Assembly: GCA_964016985.1 (NCBI GenBank)
Contig: OZ024823.1
Location: 136,172,112-136,236,111, forward strand
Direction of reading: 5' to 3'
DNA length: 64,000 nucleotides
DNA from: Anodontia alba
Lineage: Eukaryota > Mollusca > Bivalvia > Lucinida > Lucinidae
This document shows positions 44,203 to 55,042 of this stretch, in pieces. The notes below the pieces were generated by a model. That model worked only from the letters and a program-made list of their open reading frames with translations, made no database searches and had not been told where the DNA came from. How positions within the stretch are numbered: position 1 is the stretch's first letter; each line of letters opens with the position of its first letter. The translations under genes were made by a program, and so were the position numbers.

Positions 44203-44458
44203 CATTATTAAGACAAGCCTATTCTAATACAATGAATATTTTACCACCAAAATTGAAAAATTTCAGATAAAAAATCTGACATTTTTAATATTTCTGCTCA
44301 AAACATAGATTGTGGGCGAGGCGGTTCTAACGAGTACCCACAATCTATATTTTTGAGCAGAAATAAGAAAAATAATGTATCCCCCTGTAAACCCCGGTTT
44401 TACTATATAAAAATGGGGTTTGAGGGGGTCAAAATTATAAAGGTGTGTTTTCATGATG
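44203..44458 (-). mobile_element. Family A MITE, copy A14, core arm deleted
   Basis: CATTATTAAGACAAGCC to GGTGTGTTTTCATGATG. One core arm is cut: AGATTGTGGGCGAGGCGG, so TACTCGTTAGAACCGCCTC is missing from that side. The other arm is complete. Confidence 0.92.
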
Positions 44459-44541
44459 CTTGCAGGAAATGTGCATTTGCTCATATCTAGTTATTCCCTG
44501 CAACGACTACTTCGGTATTTTACATGCCCCGCCATTTTCAA

Positions 44542-44556
44542 AGTGTGTGTGTGTGT

Positions 44557-44599
<43 letters not shown>

Positions 44600-44603
44600 G
44601 GGG
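44542..44603 (+). repeat. (TG)n microsatellite with G run
   Basis: About 26 TG units broken twice by CG, ending TTTGGGGGGAAGGG, which is also the end of element N2. Confidence 0.95.
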
Positions 44604-45115
44604 GAAGGGCGTATAGTATCACTGTTGTCCGTACTTACGTCAGTCCGTCCGTTCGTCCTGTACGTCCCTTAAGTACGGAAAAATGGTTTCCGTTCGATAT
44701 AATTTGAAAAAAAATAATATATTGGGTTCATATTTTATACACAGGTATATAATCATAAAGTATAGGTCAAGTTCAATAAAGGGTAAAATCCACTAGTTAT
44801 TATGGGAGTTATGACCCTTTTCAAACCTAGAAAAATGGTTTCCGTTCGGTACATTTTGAAAACATTAGTGAATTGGATTCATATTTTATACACAGTCATA
44901 AAAATATAGGTCAAGTTCCATTTACGGTAAAATCCAACAATTATTATGGGAGTTATAGCCCTTTTTTGACTTCGAAGGATGGTTTCATTTCGATAGCTTT
45001 TGAAAAGATTAGTGCATTGGATTCATATTTTATACACAGTTATACAATCATAAAATATAGGTTAGGTTCGAATTAGGGTAAATTCCGCCAATGACCTTTT
45101 TTCAATTTCATTTGT
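44597..45115 (-). mobile_element. Element N2, opposite strand to N1
   Basis: Reads the N1 layout backwards: GGGGGGAAGGGCGTATAGTA then TCACTGTTGTCCGTAC, a CGTCC-rich linker, and about three repeats with AAAAATGGTTTCCGTTCG, TATTTTATACACAG and TATGGGAGTTATGACCC. It breaks off in the fourth. Confidence 0.8.
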
Positions 45116-45154
45116 TCCCGGGTGAGGATGGTCCCTGGGTGGCGGCATCTGTGT

Positions 45155-45200
45155 TTTTATTTTTTTATTTATTTATTTATTTATTTATTTATTTTTTTTT
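45155..45200 (+). repeat. (TTTA)n and T-rich tract
   Basis: About eight TTTA units, followed by TTTTTTTTTGTTTTG. Confidence 0.95.
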
Positions 45201-45309
45201 TGTTTTGTTTTTTCTCGAGCATGTTTGTTCTGGACTGGCAAAGGATTCAATGGAAATCCATTCAGCCCATCAATATACGTATAGCTTGGTTATCTGAGTA
45301 ACCCAAAAT

Positions 45310-45440
45310 AAGACAAAAAAAGAATGTGCTCCTAATGAGGGTCATCACTATTTGCCATTCATCCAGCGATTGGTAGGCACATGATAAGGTAGTTATAACT
45401 GAATTGTTCAATTTCAGGACAAGTATGGTATCTGAATGTT
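45310..45440. mobile_element. Family F tail fragment
   Basis: GCCATTCATCCAGCGATTGG, GTTCAATTTCAGGACAAGTA match the F tail; the head is missing. Confidence 0.45.
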
Positions 45441-45444
45441 TAAA

Positions 45445-46280
45445 ACCTCATGTAAAATGATTGAACAGGCATATTTGGAAGATTTTCCGCCGTCTTTTAC
45501 ATGGGAAACACGATTTTGACTTTCTGTTTGCTTTCCTTGAAATCACACCTTTTCGGAAGACAGGCCCCCACCAGCCCCTTCTCCTGAAAGTATATCCATA
45601 AGATTAGTCAGATTCCTTACTTCATCTTCCGGTGCCTTAGATTAGCAAGGAATTACTCTCACCCAAGAATCAGGATAATTGCGATGGATTGCTTCATTCT
45701 GTATTGTTTTATTGCTTCATTCTGTATTGTTTTTATTCAGTCTTTAATTTGGCAAGCACTGGTAGATTCGGTAAGAGCTAAATAGCTAGATGTTAGATAA
45801 TTGCAGTAAAATTTGGTTGAATGATTATTCTTAGATATGGTATGGCTATATTCCAAATGTAATAGCTGTCTAAATTAAATTCTCTTAACTTTCTCCAATT
45901 TACACATATCTTATCTTTCACCTGGGAAGTATTTACTAGTCCTATGCTGAAGAAAATAAGCATCATAAAGCAAAGTAATCGTAGAAAATTATATTTAGAT
46001 TCTTATCTTTGTTTTATGTAATGAGAACGTGTGCACGTACTCACAGGATATTTATACGTTCTTATTCCTATGATGTTAGACTAGCCAAACGCTGAAATGT
46101 TTGCTTGTTCTGTGCGGTTATAAGCGTGCGATTTATTGTTGAGGATTATTAAAATGTAATAAAAAGCTTATTTAGAAATAACCGTAAAACTTTAGATGAT
46201 CTTTGTTCCAAGGCATTTGTTTCATGTCCCCGTAAAACGAATTCCTACACAGTCGAAATTGGCTTAATATAGTTTAAAAA
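45445..46280. other. Unassigned, with a 27-bp duplication
   Basis: ATTGCTTCATTCTGTATTG is present twice at 45,690-45,735. 45,475-45,610 has H-like words (CTTTCTGTTTGCTTTCC, CTTTTCGGAAGACAGG). No gene. Confidence 0.4.
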
Positions 46281-46284
46281 AAGG

Positions 46285-46625
46285 TAGGAGAAAAGTCCAG
46301 GGAGTGCCACAATCACAAGCCGCAGCCCTTCCAAGACACCAAGAGGAAGAGGCAACAGACAAAACCAAACAAGCACAAATCGAACAAACGTACGAAAAGC
46401 ACCAAGATTAGCTCTCTCTTCCCCAAGCGAGGTAATCGCAATGCTAAAAGGACTGAAAAACACAAAAACAAAATAACACAAGGCAAAAACAAATCGCCTC
46501 GTATAATAAAATAAAAGTAAAAAAGGATTGCCTTTGGAAACAAAGAACACACAAAATCACAAAGCAACAAAGAGTAAGACTAACACCAGGATCCACCACC
46601 TCAGAACGGTCAGCAGAATATTTCT
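46285..46625 (+). repeat. Dispersed repeat Q, copy 1
   Basis: Close match to 61,016-61,310: CACAATCACAAGCCGCAGCC, CCAAGACACCAAGAGGAAGA, GGTAATCGCAATGCTAAAAG, ACAAAGCAACAAAGAGTAAG. The minus-strand 101- and 85-codon hydrophobic frames lie wholly inside it. Weaker relatives occur near 4250, 10,100, 19,700, 50,800 and 58,790. Class unknown. Confidence 0.8.
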
Positions 46626-46629
46626 ATTT

Positions 46630-48185
46630 TTCTCTTAAGGTCCAGTCATTTATGTCACTGCAGGTCGTTCACGTCATTGCAGAAACACATACATGTATGT
46701 AATAGTCGGGTTTCTCAATTTCTGTATTTTGCAAAAAAAACTACGTAACCCTAGCATCGGAAAGATGTACGGCTGAATTGTATGTAAAAAGCTTCTATAT
46801 TCGTTCATAAAAACGCTGTACAGCAATCGAAACCAATTGCATTTTGGAGAAACGCATGCACTTTGGGTTTAGAGTTTTGCCAAGCAACAGTAAGTTCTAT
46901 CAAGCGTATAGTACGCATGTATATACAAACAGGTAAAATACACCCAATATACATTGTCCATCCAACTCGGATAAATTAATCTGTACAGTTGATGGCTGAA
47001 TATAAATTAGCACTGAAATTTTAGAATTCTTGTCGCGTTTTATAAAACAGCGTGTATTCTAAGGAATTTTGATGAACCATTTAGTTTGCGGAAATTACGT
47101 CTATTATCATGTTTGGTCTTCAAACATTCTTACCCAGTATAGTTCGTCAGCAAAGGTTTTGCAGTTACTGACATGAAGAAATGCGCAGCAGTTTCACTCA
47201 ACATTTATGCTTAAGACTTACGTAAGTACAGTACAATGTTCTTTTCGAATGTTTTTTATTGAAAAACCATAAGCTAGAACGCCCGAAAACTGTCTGGTAA
47301 AAATTAAAATGTCTCATTCAAAATGGTGTCATATAATTTGCAATGAAACATTTTCTTACAGGTTTTACAGGTTTATTGTAGCGGCCACATTGGACGAAAA
47401 ATCAAACATTTTTTGGTGTTAATCGATTTCTGTATACCTTCTAATAAAGGCTATAGAAAATGGTAGAAGGTTTATTTGAAACGCAGTTAGCATGCGAAAT
47501 TTAAAAATTGATGTCAGACAGGAAAACGGGGTACTCTCCCTTAAATGCGGAAAACAACCGGGGAGTCACTAATGACGTCATGTTTGTATATGTACATACG
47601 AAAATAAACATTCTGCTTTCTGTTTTGAGCATTTTTGCTTTCTTTTTTTATGATTTCAACCTAAATACACAAGGTTTTGTTTACTTAAATTTTGTTAAGT
47701 ATCAACTGGGCTTCCATAGAAACGTGCAAGTTTTCGCAAAATGCAATGTATGCATAACTGCTATACAGTCGTTTTATATACAGACATGTCCAGGCTTTTT
47801 TTCCTATATCGAAATAAATCGTATATCTTTCCAATGCTAGAATCCATTTTATAAAGTATACAGAAATAAATTAAAACAATTACACTTTTCCTCGTGTCAG
47901 TGTTGTCGAAACTATGTTCCTAACAGCTGTGGCGTACCATATTCAGAAGAATAGACATTCAACTGCAAAGAATATAGATTCAGTGTGATGTTTTTCGCGG
48001 TATTTTTTCACATTTTAAATCTGCTCTTTATATGTTGTTAATGTCATAACAGACATAACACAGTTGCTGAAGAGTTTGTGACTAGAACAGCAAAATAAAT
48101 ACAATGCAAGATGTTTTCCTTGAGAATTGCAAGATCACAACAGTACATCCGTAGTATTCCATTGCTGTTCTGTTGTTCGATTTGC
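46630..48185. other. Longest stretch without recognised repeats
   Basis: About 1.5 kb with no family member that I can see. The 110-codon plus frame at 47,508-47,840 has a hydrophobic start but no recognisable domain. If a host exon exists in this window, this stretch and 54,250-54,550 are the places least explained by repeats. Confidence 0.35.
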
Positions 48186-48196
48186 ATTGTTGATTC

Positions 48197-48276
48197 CCCA
48201 GCGGAAAAATGGTGTTTATACAACGCCATGTTGAAGTTAATGCGACGTTGAATAAACGGCATGTGCCCGCTGGGTC
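48197..48276. mobile_element. Element X2, worn CCCAGCGGGCAC-type hairpin
   Basis: CCCCAGCGG at the left and CATGTGCCCGCTGGGT at the right. Inner TTTATACAACG / CGTTGAATAAA are inverted. Confidence 0.45.
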
Positions 48277-48538
48277 GAGTTGCATTATTCAAAATTATAA
48301 ACGGGTGTCAAAAAGATGCAATAACTAAAGCGAAATTACACTACTAACCCAGATGAAGAAATCTGGCACAAACGTGCTATGGGTGACGTACAGACAAAAT
48401 ATTATTCTGAGCCTAAATTTAGCTAATGTTTAATCCCTTTGATGTATTCTAAAAGGAATTATCTTTGAGAGCAATGAGCACACTCACAAAACCGGAAACA
48501 GATGAAGTGTCATGTTTTCTGGACAATACTAGGTAGTT

Positions 48539-48822
48539 CATTACGAAAACACGCCTATACAACTATATTGAAAATTTCACCATCAAAAACTGAAAGTTTT
48601 CAGATAAAAAAAAATCTGATATTTTTCATATTTCTGCTCAGTCAAAACATAGATTGTGGGTATTCGTTAGAACCGCCTCGGCGAGGCGGTTCTTACGAGT
48701 ACCACAATCTATGTTTTTGATCAGAAATAAGAAACAAACTGTATACCCCCGTAAACACCAGTTTTACTATATAAAAGTGGGGTTTAAGGGGGTCAAAATT
48801 ATATAGGTATGTTTTCGTGATG
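48539..48822 (-). mobile_element. Family A MITE, copy A15
   Basis: CATTACGAAAACACGCC to GTATGTTTTCGTGATG. The core has GGTATTCG on one side and GGTTCTTACGAGTACC on the other, plus a 4-nt insertion (GTCA) in CTGCTCAGTCAAAAC. Confidence 0.95.
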
Positions 48823-49053
48823 GTCGGCCAACAAGGCCTCATCAATGACCCTCATATAAAGTTTAAAAATATCCCGAAATGGGTTTAATGGTCCCAAAGG
48901 ACGTAAATTCCATATCCTGCTCACAATAAGCTTCTTAAATGTATCATTTGAAACTCGTGCTTCATCGTAGTCCTGCTTGAGGTTTTCTTGCGTTCTGGCT
49001 TCAGTTCGTCATTGAACCCTTTCCTTTGTTTCATCACAGTGCTTTTTGTTATA

Positions 49054-49421
49054 CAGTCGAACCTCAATAGCTCGAACACCGATGACTCGTTTACCATGGC
49101 TAATTCGAACTCATTTTTGAGTCCCTAGGATTTTTTTTTCTATTGGTCAAGAAAAGAATCATTTAGATTTTTTTAAGAAAATTTTCTTATTTAATCCTGA
49201 AAATTTATGTTGTGTGTACTAATTAGAATCGCCTCATCGAGGCAATTCTGATGAGTACACACAACATACATTTGTTCACAAAAGATCGAATAGACAGCCC
49301 TTAATCTTCTCAATTTGCCTCCTGACCTGGCGCAATGATTAACCCCCAGTGGCTCAAAGTACCCATATCTCGAACAAAGTTCCATGGTCCCAAAGATGTT
49401 CGAGCCATTGAGGTTGGACTG
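49054..49421. mobile_element. Family I element, copy I3
   Basis: Flanked by TA. CAGTCGAACCTCAATAGCTC to GAGCCATTGAGGTTGGACTG. The core hairpin is worn at the right arm (GAGGCAATTCTGATGAG). Confidence 0.92.
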
Positions 49422-49439
49422 TATGCATTTCACCGTGAT

Positions 49440-50070
49440 GCTTTACAAATGAGGTAAAGGACCCCTGTATGGACCGAACATATATATTGTATTTGGAGCT
49501 GCATCAGAATCAAGGGTGAGGTTTCGAATTGTCCCTCAGTACTTGTCCTACTGCCCGTTCCAATCGGTTCCTCTGTTGCAGTTTTTTGTTTGTGCGTAGA
49601 AGGTTTCGTATGTGATGTTTGTTTTGTAATTACAGTGGACTCCCGTTATCTCGACCTCGCTTATCTCGAAGTAAAAATCTGGTCCTTGTTTTAATAGGGA
49701 AATTTAACAACAGGTAACAAAATATTGTGGAAAAGAGGAGAAATTGCTCCTATGGAGCAATTTCTCCTCTTTTCCACAATATTTCTAATGTATCCCTAAT
49801 TTTAAGAGTCAAATTACATATTCATTTTTGAAATGTGTTTATTCGATTTATTTTTATTTTATTTATTTATTTATTTATTTTTTTTTTTTCATTTTGCAAA
49901 TCTGATATGTCGAGATACGGATATCTCGAAGTATTTAAGAGAGTCCCTTGGACCGAGATAACAAGAGTCGACTGTATTTGTTCCTCAGCTCCCCTTCTTT
50001 TGATGCCTCCGGAAGAACGTGTTTCGTGAACATGTCATTTCCTGGGTGTGGTCACCTGTATTTTTATGTG
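49440..50070. repeat. Dispersed repeat R, copy 2, split by J2
   Basis: 49,440-49,630 aligns with the first half of R1 and 49,975-50,070 with its second half (CCCCTTCTTTTGATGCC, TTTCCTGGGTG). The J2 element with its TA duplication fills the gap. Confidence 0.75.
49633..49974. mobile_element. Family J element, copy J2
   Basis: TA-flanked. CAGTGGACTCCCGTTATCTC to CGAGATAACAAGAGTCGACTG. Perfect hairpin GGAGAAATTGCTCCT / AGGAGCAATTTCTCC. A (TTTA)n/poly-T run (49,850-49,890) lies inside. Confidence 0.93.
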
Positions 50071-50277
50071 ATGCGTAGTGACTGTTATTGTCGATGCTCT
50101 GAATAATTGGCCAATATTGACATTTCTTACAAAGAATATTACTGCATCTTAAATGATGAATCATTTCTTGAATGAAGCATTCCGCTGCCTCAACCACAAC
50201 ATATTATCGTGGCTTTTGTTCTTCATATATTATAGAGAAAAAAACATTTTTCTCTATTTGTAAATTAGCCGGGGTAC

Positions 50278-50420
50278 AGCATTTCCTTCAGCGCAGGCTG
50301 ATCAGAGTCTTCGCTGCCCAACTGAGGACGCTTTGGATCCTTGGCTACCCACAGAGTGCCATGCGAAGATTCTGGTCAGACTGTGTGGATGCGTAGTTTG
50401 ATCTGAGTCTTTGCTGGACC
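50278..50420. mobile_element. Family B-like element, copy B14
   Basis: GCGCAGGCTGATCAGAGTC, CCTTGGCTACCCACAGAGTG, GCGAAGATTCTGGTCAGACT and GATCTGAGTCTTTGCTGG. Together with B0 it defines a subset with CTTGGCTACCCAC in the middle. Confidence 0.6.
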
Positions 50421-50424
50421 CAGG

Positions 50425-50935
50425 CTCCTTTGTACTAAGCAATTCTATATTAAGTTAGTAGCATAAAGTTACATCCATATTGTTTAGTTTACCGTGTTAT
50501 CAGTAAATAAACATTAATCTTCGACAACCTGGCTTACATGGAGTACGGATTTATGGGAATTATAACACGAAGGTTAGACTTAAAAGCAAACCTTGGGTAA
50601 GTTGCCAGACAAAGTGATATACATCTTCATTGTAGTGTCTTTTGTACGCCAATCTCGAAGATCAAATATTTACTTTGAAATGCAAAACTACTATTAAGCA
50701 ATATATACAACGTCTTTTTTTATTTTATCTTTTTTGCTCCATATCTACATGTTAGTCTAAATATAAATGGAGTTATCCAACAAGCAACAATCACGAAGAA
50801 CATTTTCCCCATGCAGCAAAAGTAGAGGAGATGAGGTACAAACAATGACCAAACAAAAATGCTAAATAATAACAATCATCTCTCGACAAAAGAAGAACTA
50901 CAGTAGAGAAACCAGCAGAACAGGTACTTGACTGC
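50425..50935. other. Unassigned, then Q-like segment
   Basis: 50,765-50,935 shares AACAATCACGAAGAACA and GAGATGAGGTACAAACAATG with repeat Q. Earlier bases are unassigned. Confidence 0.4.
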
Positions 50936-50939
50936 TTAA

Positions 50940-51714
50940 CTACGAAAGACCGGTAGTGACTTTTCAACTACATTAATTCAAGGTTTCAACTTCACGAATT
51001 CACGATTTCAGCTTCACGAATTCACGATTTCAACTTCACGAATTCACGATTTCAACTTCACGAATTCCACTTCACGAATTCAACTTCATGAATTCACGAA
51101 TTCAACTTCACGAATTCACGAATTCAACTTCATGAATTCACGAATTCAACTTCACGAATTCCACTTCACGAATTCAACTTCACGAATTCACGAATTCAAC
51201 TTCATGAATTCACGAATTCAACTTCACGAATTCCACTTCACGAATTCAACTTCACGAATTCACGAATTCAGCTTCAAGAATTCACGAATTCAACTTCATG
51301 AATTCAACTGTTGAATTCGTGAAGTTGAATTCGTGAAGTTGAATTCGTGAATTCATGAAGTTGAATTCGTGAATTCGTGAAGTTGAATTCGTGAAGTTGA
51401 ATTCGTGAAGTTGAATTCGTGAATTCGTGAAGTTGAATTCGTGAATTCGCGAAGTTGAATTCGTGAAGTGGAATTCGTGAAGTTGAATTCGTGAATTCGT
51501 GAAGTTGAATTCGTGAATTCGTGAAGTTGAATTCGCGAATTCGTGAAGTTGAATTCGTGAATTCGTGAAGTTGAATTCGTGAAGTTGAATTCGTGAAGTT
51601 GAAATCGTGAATTCGTGAAGTTGAATTCGTGAATTCGTGAAGTTGAAATCGTGAATTCGTGAAGTTGAAACCTTGAATTAATGTAGTTGAAGTGACACTA
51701 CCGGTCTTTCGTAC
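50940..51714. mobile_element. Giant GAATTC-word hairpin element
   Basis: Outer inverted repeats TACGAAAGACCGGTAGTG, then CAACTACATTAATTCAAGG, are present at both ends. The left arm (to 51,308) is made of AACTTCACGAATTC and ACGAATTC units; the right arm (from 51,310) is the exact inverse. The arms differ by about 36 bp in unit number. TTAA lies at both edges (50,936-50,939; 51,715-51,718), but the right one also starts the next F element. No coding capacity; the 60-codon frame is repeat translation. Confidence 0.85.
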
Positions 51715-51930
51715 TTAACCCATTTATGCCAAGTGGACTCTTCTATTTTGGACAGGTTCATTTTCTATATAAGGGGTGTCTGGTTAGTTTTTATTATTGT
51801 CATGTTTTGAGGAAATATCTGAACTTAATGCCAACAGTGCAGACCCTGATCAGACGCAGCGTTCTGCGGCGTCTGATCTGGGTCTACAATGTTTGCCAAT
51901 GTCCCTTTTATGCGACGCTAGGCTTATATT
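51715..51930. mobile_element. Family F element, copy F2
   Basis: Starts TTAACCCATTTATGCC. The hairpin is CAGTGCAGACCCTGATCAG, ACGCAGCG and CGGCGTCTGATCTGGGTC, then ACAATGTTTGCC. Confidence 0.8.
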
Positions 51931-51934
51931 GCTT

Positions 51935-52240
51935 GTTTTACAATAGCGTGACCTCACCCTTATTTTTATCCAACTCCAAAATACAGATATGTCTCAAGTT
52001 TCTGCAATTTTGTGAAAACAATGTGTTATTTAGAAGGAAGTTATTTCTGGTTTTTGAAACTGTCCAGAGATATGTTCAGATTGGAATGATAAAATGCAGC
52101 AACGCTAATGCATCTGAAACTGACTTGCTCTCTCCATCAAGGGATTAAAGGTTTCGAGTACATCTTTATAATCAAGCATCATAAATTATATTAGAGACTC
52201 CATAAATTGTTTCTACTGACAATTCCATTGCACTTTTACT
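51935..52240. other. Unassigned stretch
   Basis: The 140-codon plus frame (51,726-52,148) begins inside F2 and runs on here without any recognisable domain. Confidence 0.4.
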
Positions 52241-52243
52241 GTT

Positions 52244-52332
52244 CTTTTTTTTTTTTTTTTTTTTTTTATGTATGTCGGCTTTTGCAACTATTCAGGCGTG
52301 TCTTGACATTGTATGCGCGCGCTCACGCACGC

Positions 52333-52373
<41 letters not shown>
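52244..52373. repeat. Poly-T and (CA)n tracts
   Basis: T run 52,244-52,267. GCGCGCGCTCACGCACGCAC then about 22 CA units to 52,373. Confidence 0.95.
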
Positions 52374-52376
<3 letters not shown>

Positions 52377-52737
52377 CCTCGCCCTTAATCCTGATACAGC
52401 TCAATCCGCAGCTAAACATTTATGTTCCCCTAACCGCGTATATGTTTCCCTACTTCATCAGTGGATGAGCACAGAAATAAGATGACGTTAGACTGGTAGT
52501 CGACTTGTTCTTTGTTTTATAAAACACCGTTGATGTGTATCAAAACCAAAGAGTGAGTGTTAAACAGTATATACACTGATTAGACACCACGTTCTTATTA
52601 CAGTATGCTCTGTTTGTTCAGGCATGTCTCTCCCAAACCTTAGAGTAAATATGAAGAAATGCTGGAGAGGAGTATATCGATATCTATTTGCAAACTGCTG
52701 CCCTTAAGACACGTTGAACATCAGATAATGTGAAGAA

Positions 52738-52847
<110 letters not shown>

Positions 52848-52849
52848 TG

Positions 52850-53172
52850 CTCATTGCCCTACATGAGAGTAGCAGAAGTCGTCACTGCTGCTCGCATGTG
52901 GGACAATTAGCTCTTTTCACATTAGAGAATCATAAAAAATGTTGTTTAATTCTTATAACATTTTACTATACTTGAGCCGTTTTCATTCTGCTCATTCTAG
53001 TGTTATACACTTGTGCCCTTCACCGAATATGGATGGTTGTACGGAAAAGAAGCTCCGTCTCATGACACTTCTTTCAGCTTTTCCTCCTTATTATTGCATA
53101 CTTTTTTTTAGGAACTTCATAAGCAATTTGCTTTCGTTCCAGTCCTAGTATTTTGTATGTTGTTATCTGTAT
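52850..53172. other. Unassigned stretch
   Basis: Nothing recognised. Confidence 0.35.
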
Positions 53173-53175
53173 TGA

Positions 53176-53284
53176 CCCAGTCAGCATTCAACGTAAATCT
53201 ATATCGGTCCGTCATCGGCCCGTCAGGGTAGCTGACGGGCCGATGACGGCCCGATGTAGATTTTCGTAGAATGCTAGCTGGGGA
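53176..53284. mobile_element. Family L, copy L3
   Basis: ACCCAGTCAGCATTCAACGT to CGTAGAATGCTAGCTGGGG. Inner GGCCCGTCAG / CTGACGGGCC with centre GGTAG. Outer arms show several unpaired differences. Confidence 0.9.
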
Positions 53285-53519
53285 AGTGTCATTATTTCTG
53301 AATAAAATATGTTTAAACTAAGAAGAGAATGAATCTTGGATGTTCGCTTACACCAAAGGGTCCATTTATGCATTACACGCTTCAGATATTGTTGTCACCT
53401 TGCCTACAGCCATGGTGTAAATATGTTGACTGTTTACAGTAGCATGATTACTTTACGTTGACGAATTATGTAATATATAAAACCCATTTCACTTTCATTT
53501 AGAAAGGGGACAAAAACTG

Positions 53520-53520
<1 letters not shown>

Positions 53521-53592
<72 letters not shown>
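53521..53592. repeat. (TC)n microsatellite
   Basis: About 35 uninterrupted TC units. The minus frame of 101 codons reads it as arginine-glutamate. Confidence 0.97.
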
Positions 53593-53594
<2 letters not shown>

Positions 53595-53914
53595 TATTCG
53601 ATTAGGGACTCCCTTATTTAGTGGTGGATTAACACAGAAAATATATACATTAAAGTCTTTAAAATATGATAAACCTTTGTTTATGGTTCGATTACAAACT
53701 GAAGTCATACATAGATAGAAATGGAAAATAATTAACTTTGGCAATGCATGCGTGTATTCAAGTTTGGAGTAGACCTGTGAAATGTATTTTCTAAACTGAA
53801 ACAATCTAGATCTTACTTTAAAATGTTTTAAAATTTGGTATTACATACGAAATAAAATAACAAGTCAAATAATAATTCAATATATATTGAATTATACTGC
53901 AGCTGAGACAAATA

Positions 53915-54244
53915 CAGTCGACTCTCGTTATCTCGAATTCCAAGGGACTCTATTAAAACTTCGAGATATCCGTCCCTCGACATATAAGATTTGCAGAATT
54001 GAGGAAAAAATTATTCGAACAACCACCTTTAACAAATATATATGTAATTGGACTCTTGAAGTTCGAGATACATTAAAAATATTGTGGAAAAGAGGAGAAA
54101 TTGCTCCTTAGGGGCAATTTCTCCTCTTTTTCAAAATATTTTTTGCCTGTTGTTAGATGTTCATGTTTCGGCAGGGACCAGATTTTTACTTCGAGATAAG
54201 CGGTTATTCGAGATAAGCGAGTTCGAGATAACGAGAGTCAACTG
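53915..54244. mobile_element. Family J element, copy J3 (reverse of J1, J2)
   Basis: TA-flanked. CAGTCGACTCTCGTTATCTC to GAGATAACGAGAGTCAACTG. The hairpin GGAGAAATTGCTCCT / GGGGCAATTTCTCC has one mismatch. Confidence 0.93.
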
Positions 54245-54249
54245 TATGT

Positions 54250-54550
54250 TATATTTCACATTTAGATACTTCTATTTATGTTAATGTAAAATACAACAAG
54301 GAAAATAATCTATTAGAGATGGTAAAATGTCCAGTTTGAAAGGAATTGTGAATCCTTGTATACTTTAAAGGCAAATATATAGTTAATATATCTGTATTAA
54401 AATTAGAAGAAACCAACTCTAGCATAAATTGAAAAGCTGACAACGATCCAATAGTCTACTCCTACTTAGGAATGCTTTTCTAAATGATTGCTGTGAGTCG
54501 GTTCAAGAGTTAACGGGGTACTTGTTTAGTTGATGTAATTATTATGTAAA
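54250..54550. other. Unassigned stretch
   Basis: AT-rich; no repeat or gene recognised. Confidence 0.35.
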
Positions 54551-54552
54551 CA

Positions 54553-54780
54553 TGTCCTTGTAATGTAGACTCCTATGGTCCCCCATAATATTTAGTAAAT
54601 TACGGGTATACAGGGGCATATACTCGTATGTTATTATCAGACTTTCAGAATATTCCGGTTTTTAAATCTGATTTTCTGATGTCCTTGTAATATAGACTCC
54701 TGTGGTCCCCCATAATATATAGAAAATTACGGGTATACAGGGGCATATACTCGTATGTTATCATCCGACTTTCAGAATAT
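54553..54780. repeat. Two direct units of about 127-bp period
   Basis: TGTCCTTGTAATGTAGACTC at 54,553 and TGTCCTTGTAATATAGACTC at 54,680, followed by CCCCCATAATAT and ACGGGTATACAGGGGCATAT in both. The second unit is cut where the half A copy begins. Confidence 0.9.
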
Positions 54781-54904
54781 TACCCACAATCTATGTTTTT
54801 GAGCAGAAATAATAAAAATAATGTATACCCCTGTAAACCCTAGTTTTACTACATAAAAGTGGGGTTCAAGGGGGCCAAAATTATATAGGTATGTTTTCGT
54901 GATA
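54780..54904 (-). mobile_element. Family A half copy, A16
   Basis: Starts inside the core (TACCCACAATCTATG) and keeps only the CCCC arm to GTATGTTTTCGTGATA. The right arm and half the hairpin are absent. Confidence 0.92.
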
Positions 54905-55042
54905 TATATTAATGGTTTTTATTACATAAATATTTACGTAATAACAAAATACATTTTTTTTTCTTTTTATCATATAGTGAGAATGCCTATAAAGCTCGCG
55001 ATAAGATAAGGATTAACATTTTGGGCTTATTTCTCCACAAAA

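Noticed and set aside
46245..46570. Hydrophobic membrane-protein-like frames (101 and 85 codons) on the minus strand
   Set aside because: Both lie in dispersed repeat Q. The second Q copy at 61,016 does not keep the frame open.
47508..47840. 110-codon frame with a hydrophobic segment
   Set aside because: No domain recognised and no splice or promoter context visible; kept only as part of the repeat-poor island.
51132..51314. Repetitive peptide frame (NSRIQLHEFHFTNSTS units)
   Set aside because: It is a translation of the GAATTC-word array, which is explained by the hairpin element.
51726..52148. 140-codon open frame on the plus strand
   Set aside because: The first third is a family F transposon, including its hairpin; no motif follows.
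53499..53804. Arginine-glutamate repeat protein on the minus strand
   Set aside because: It is a direct translation of the (TC)n microsatellite.
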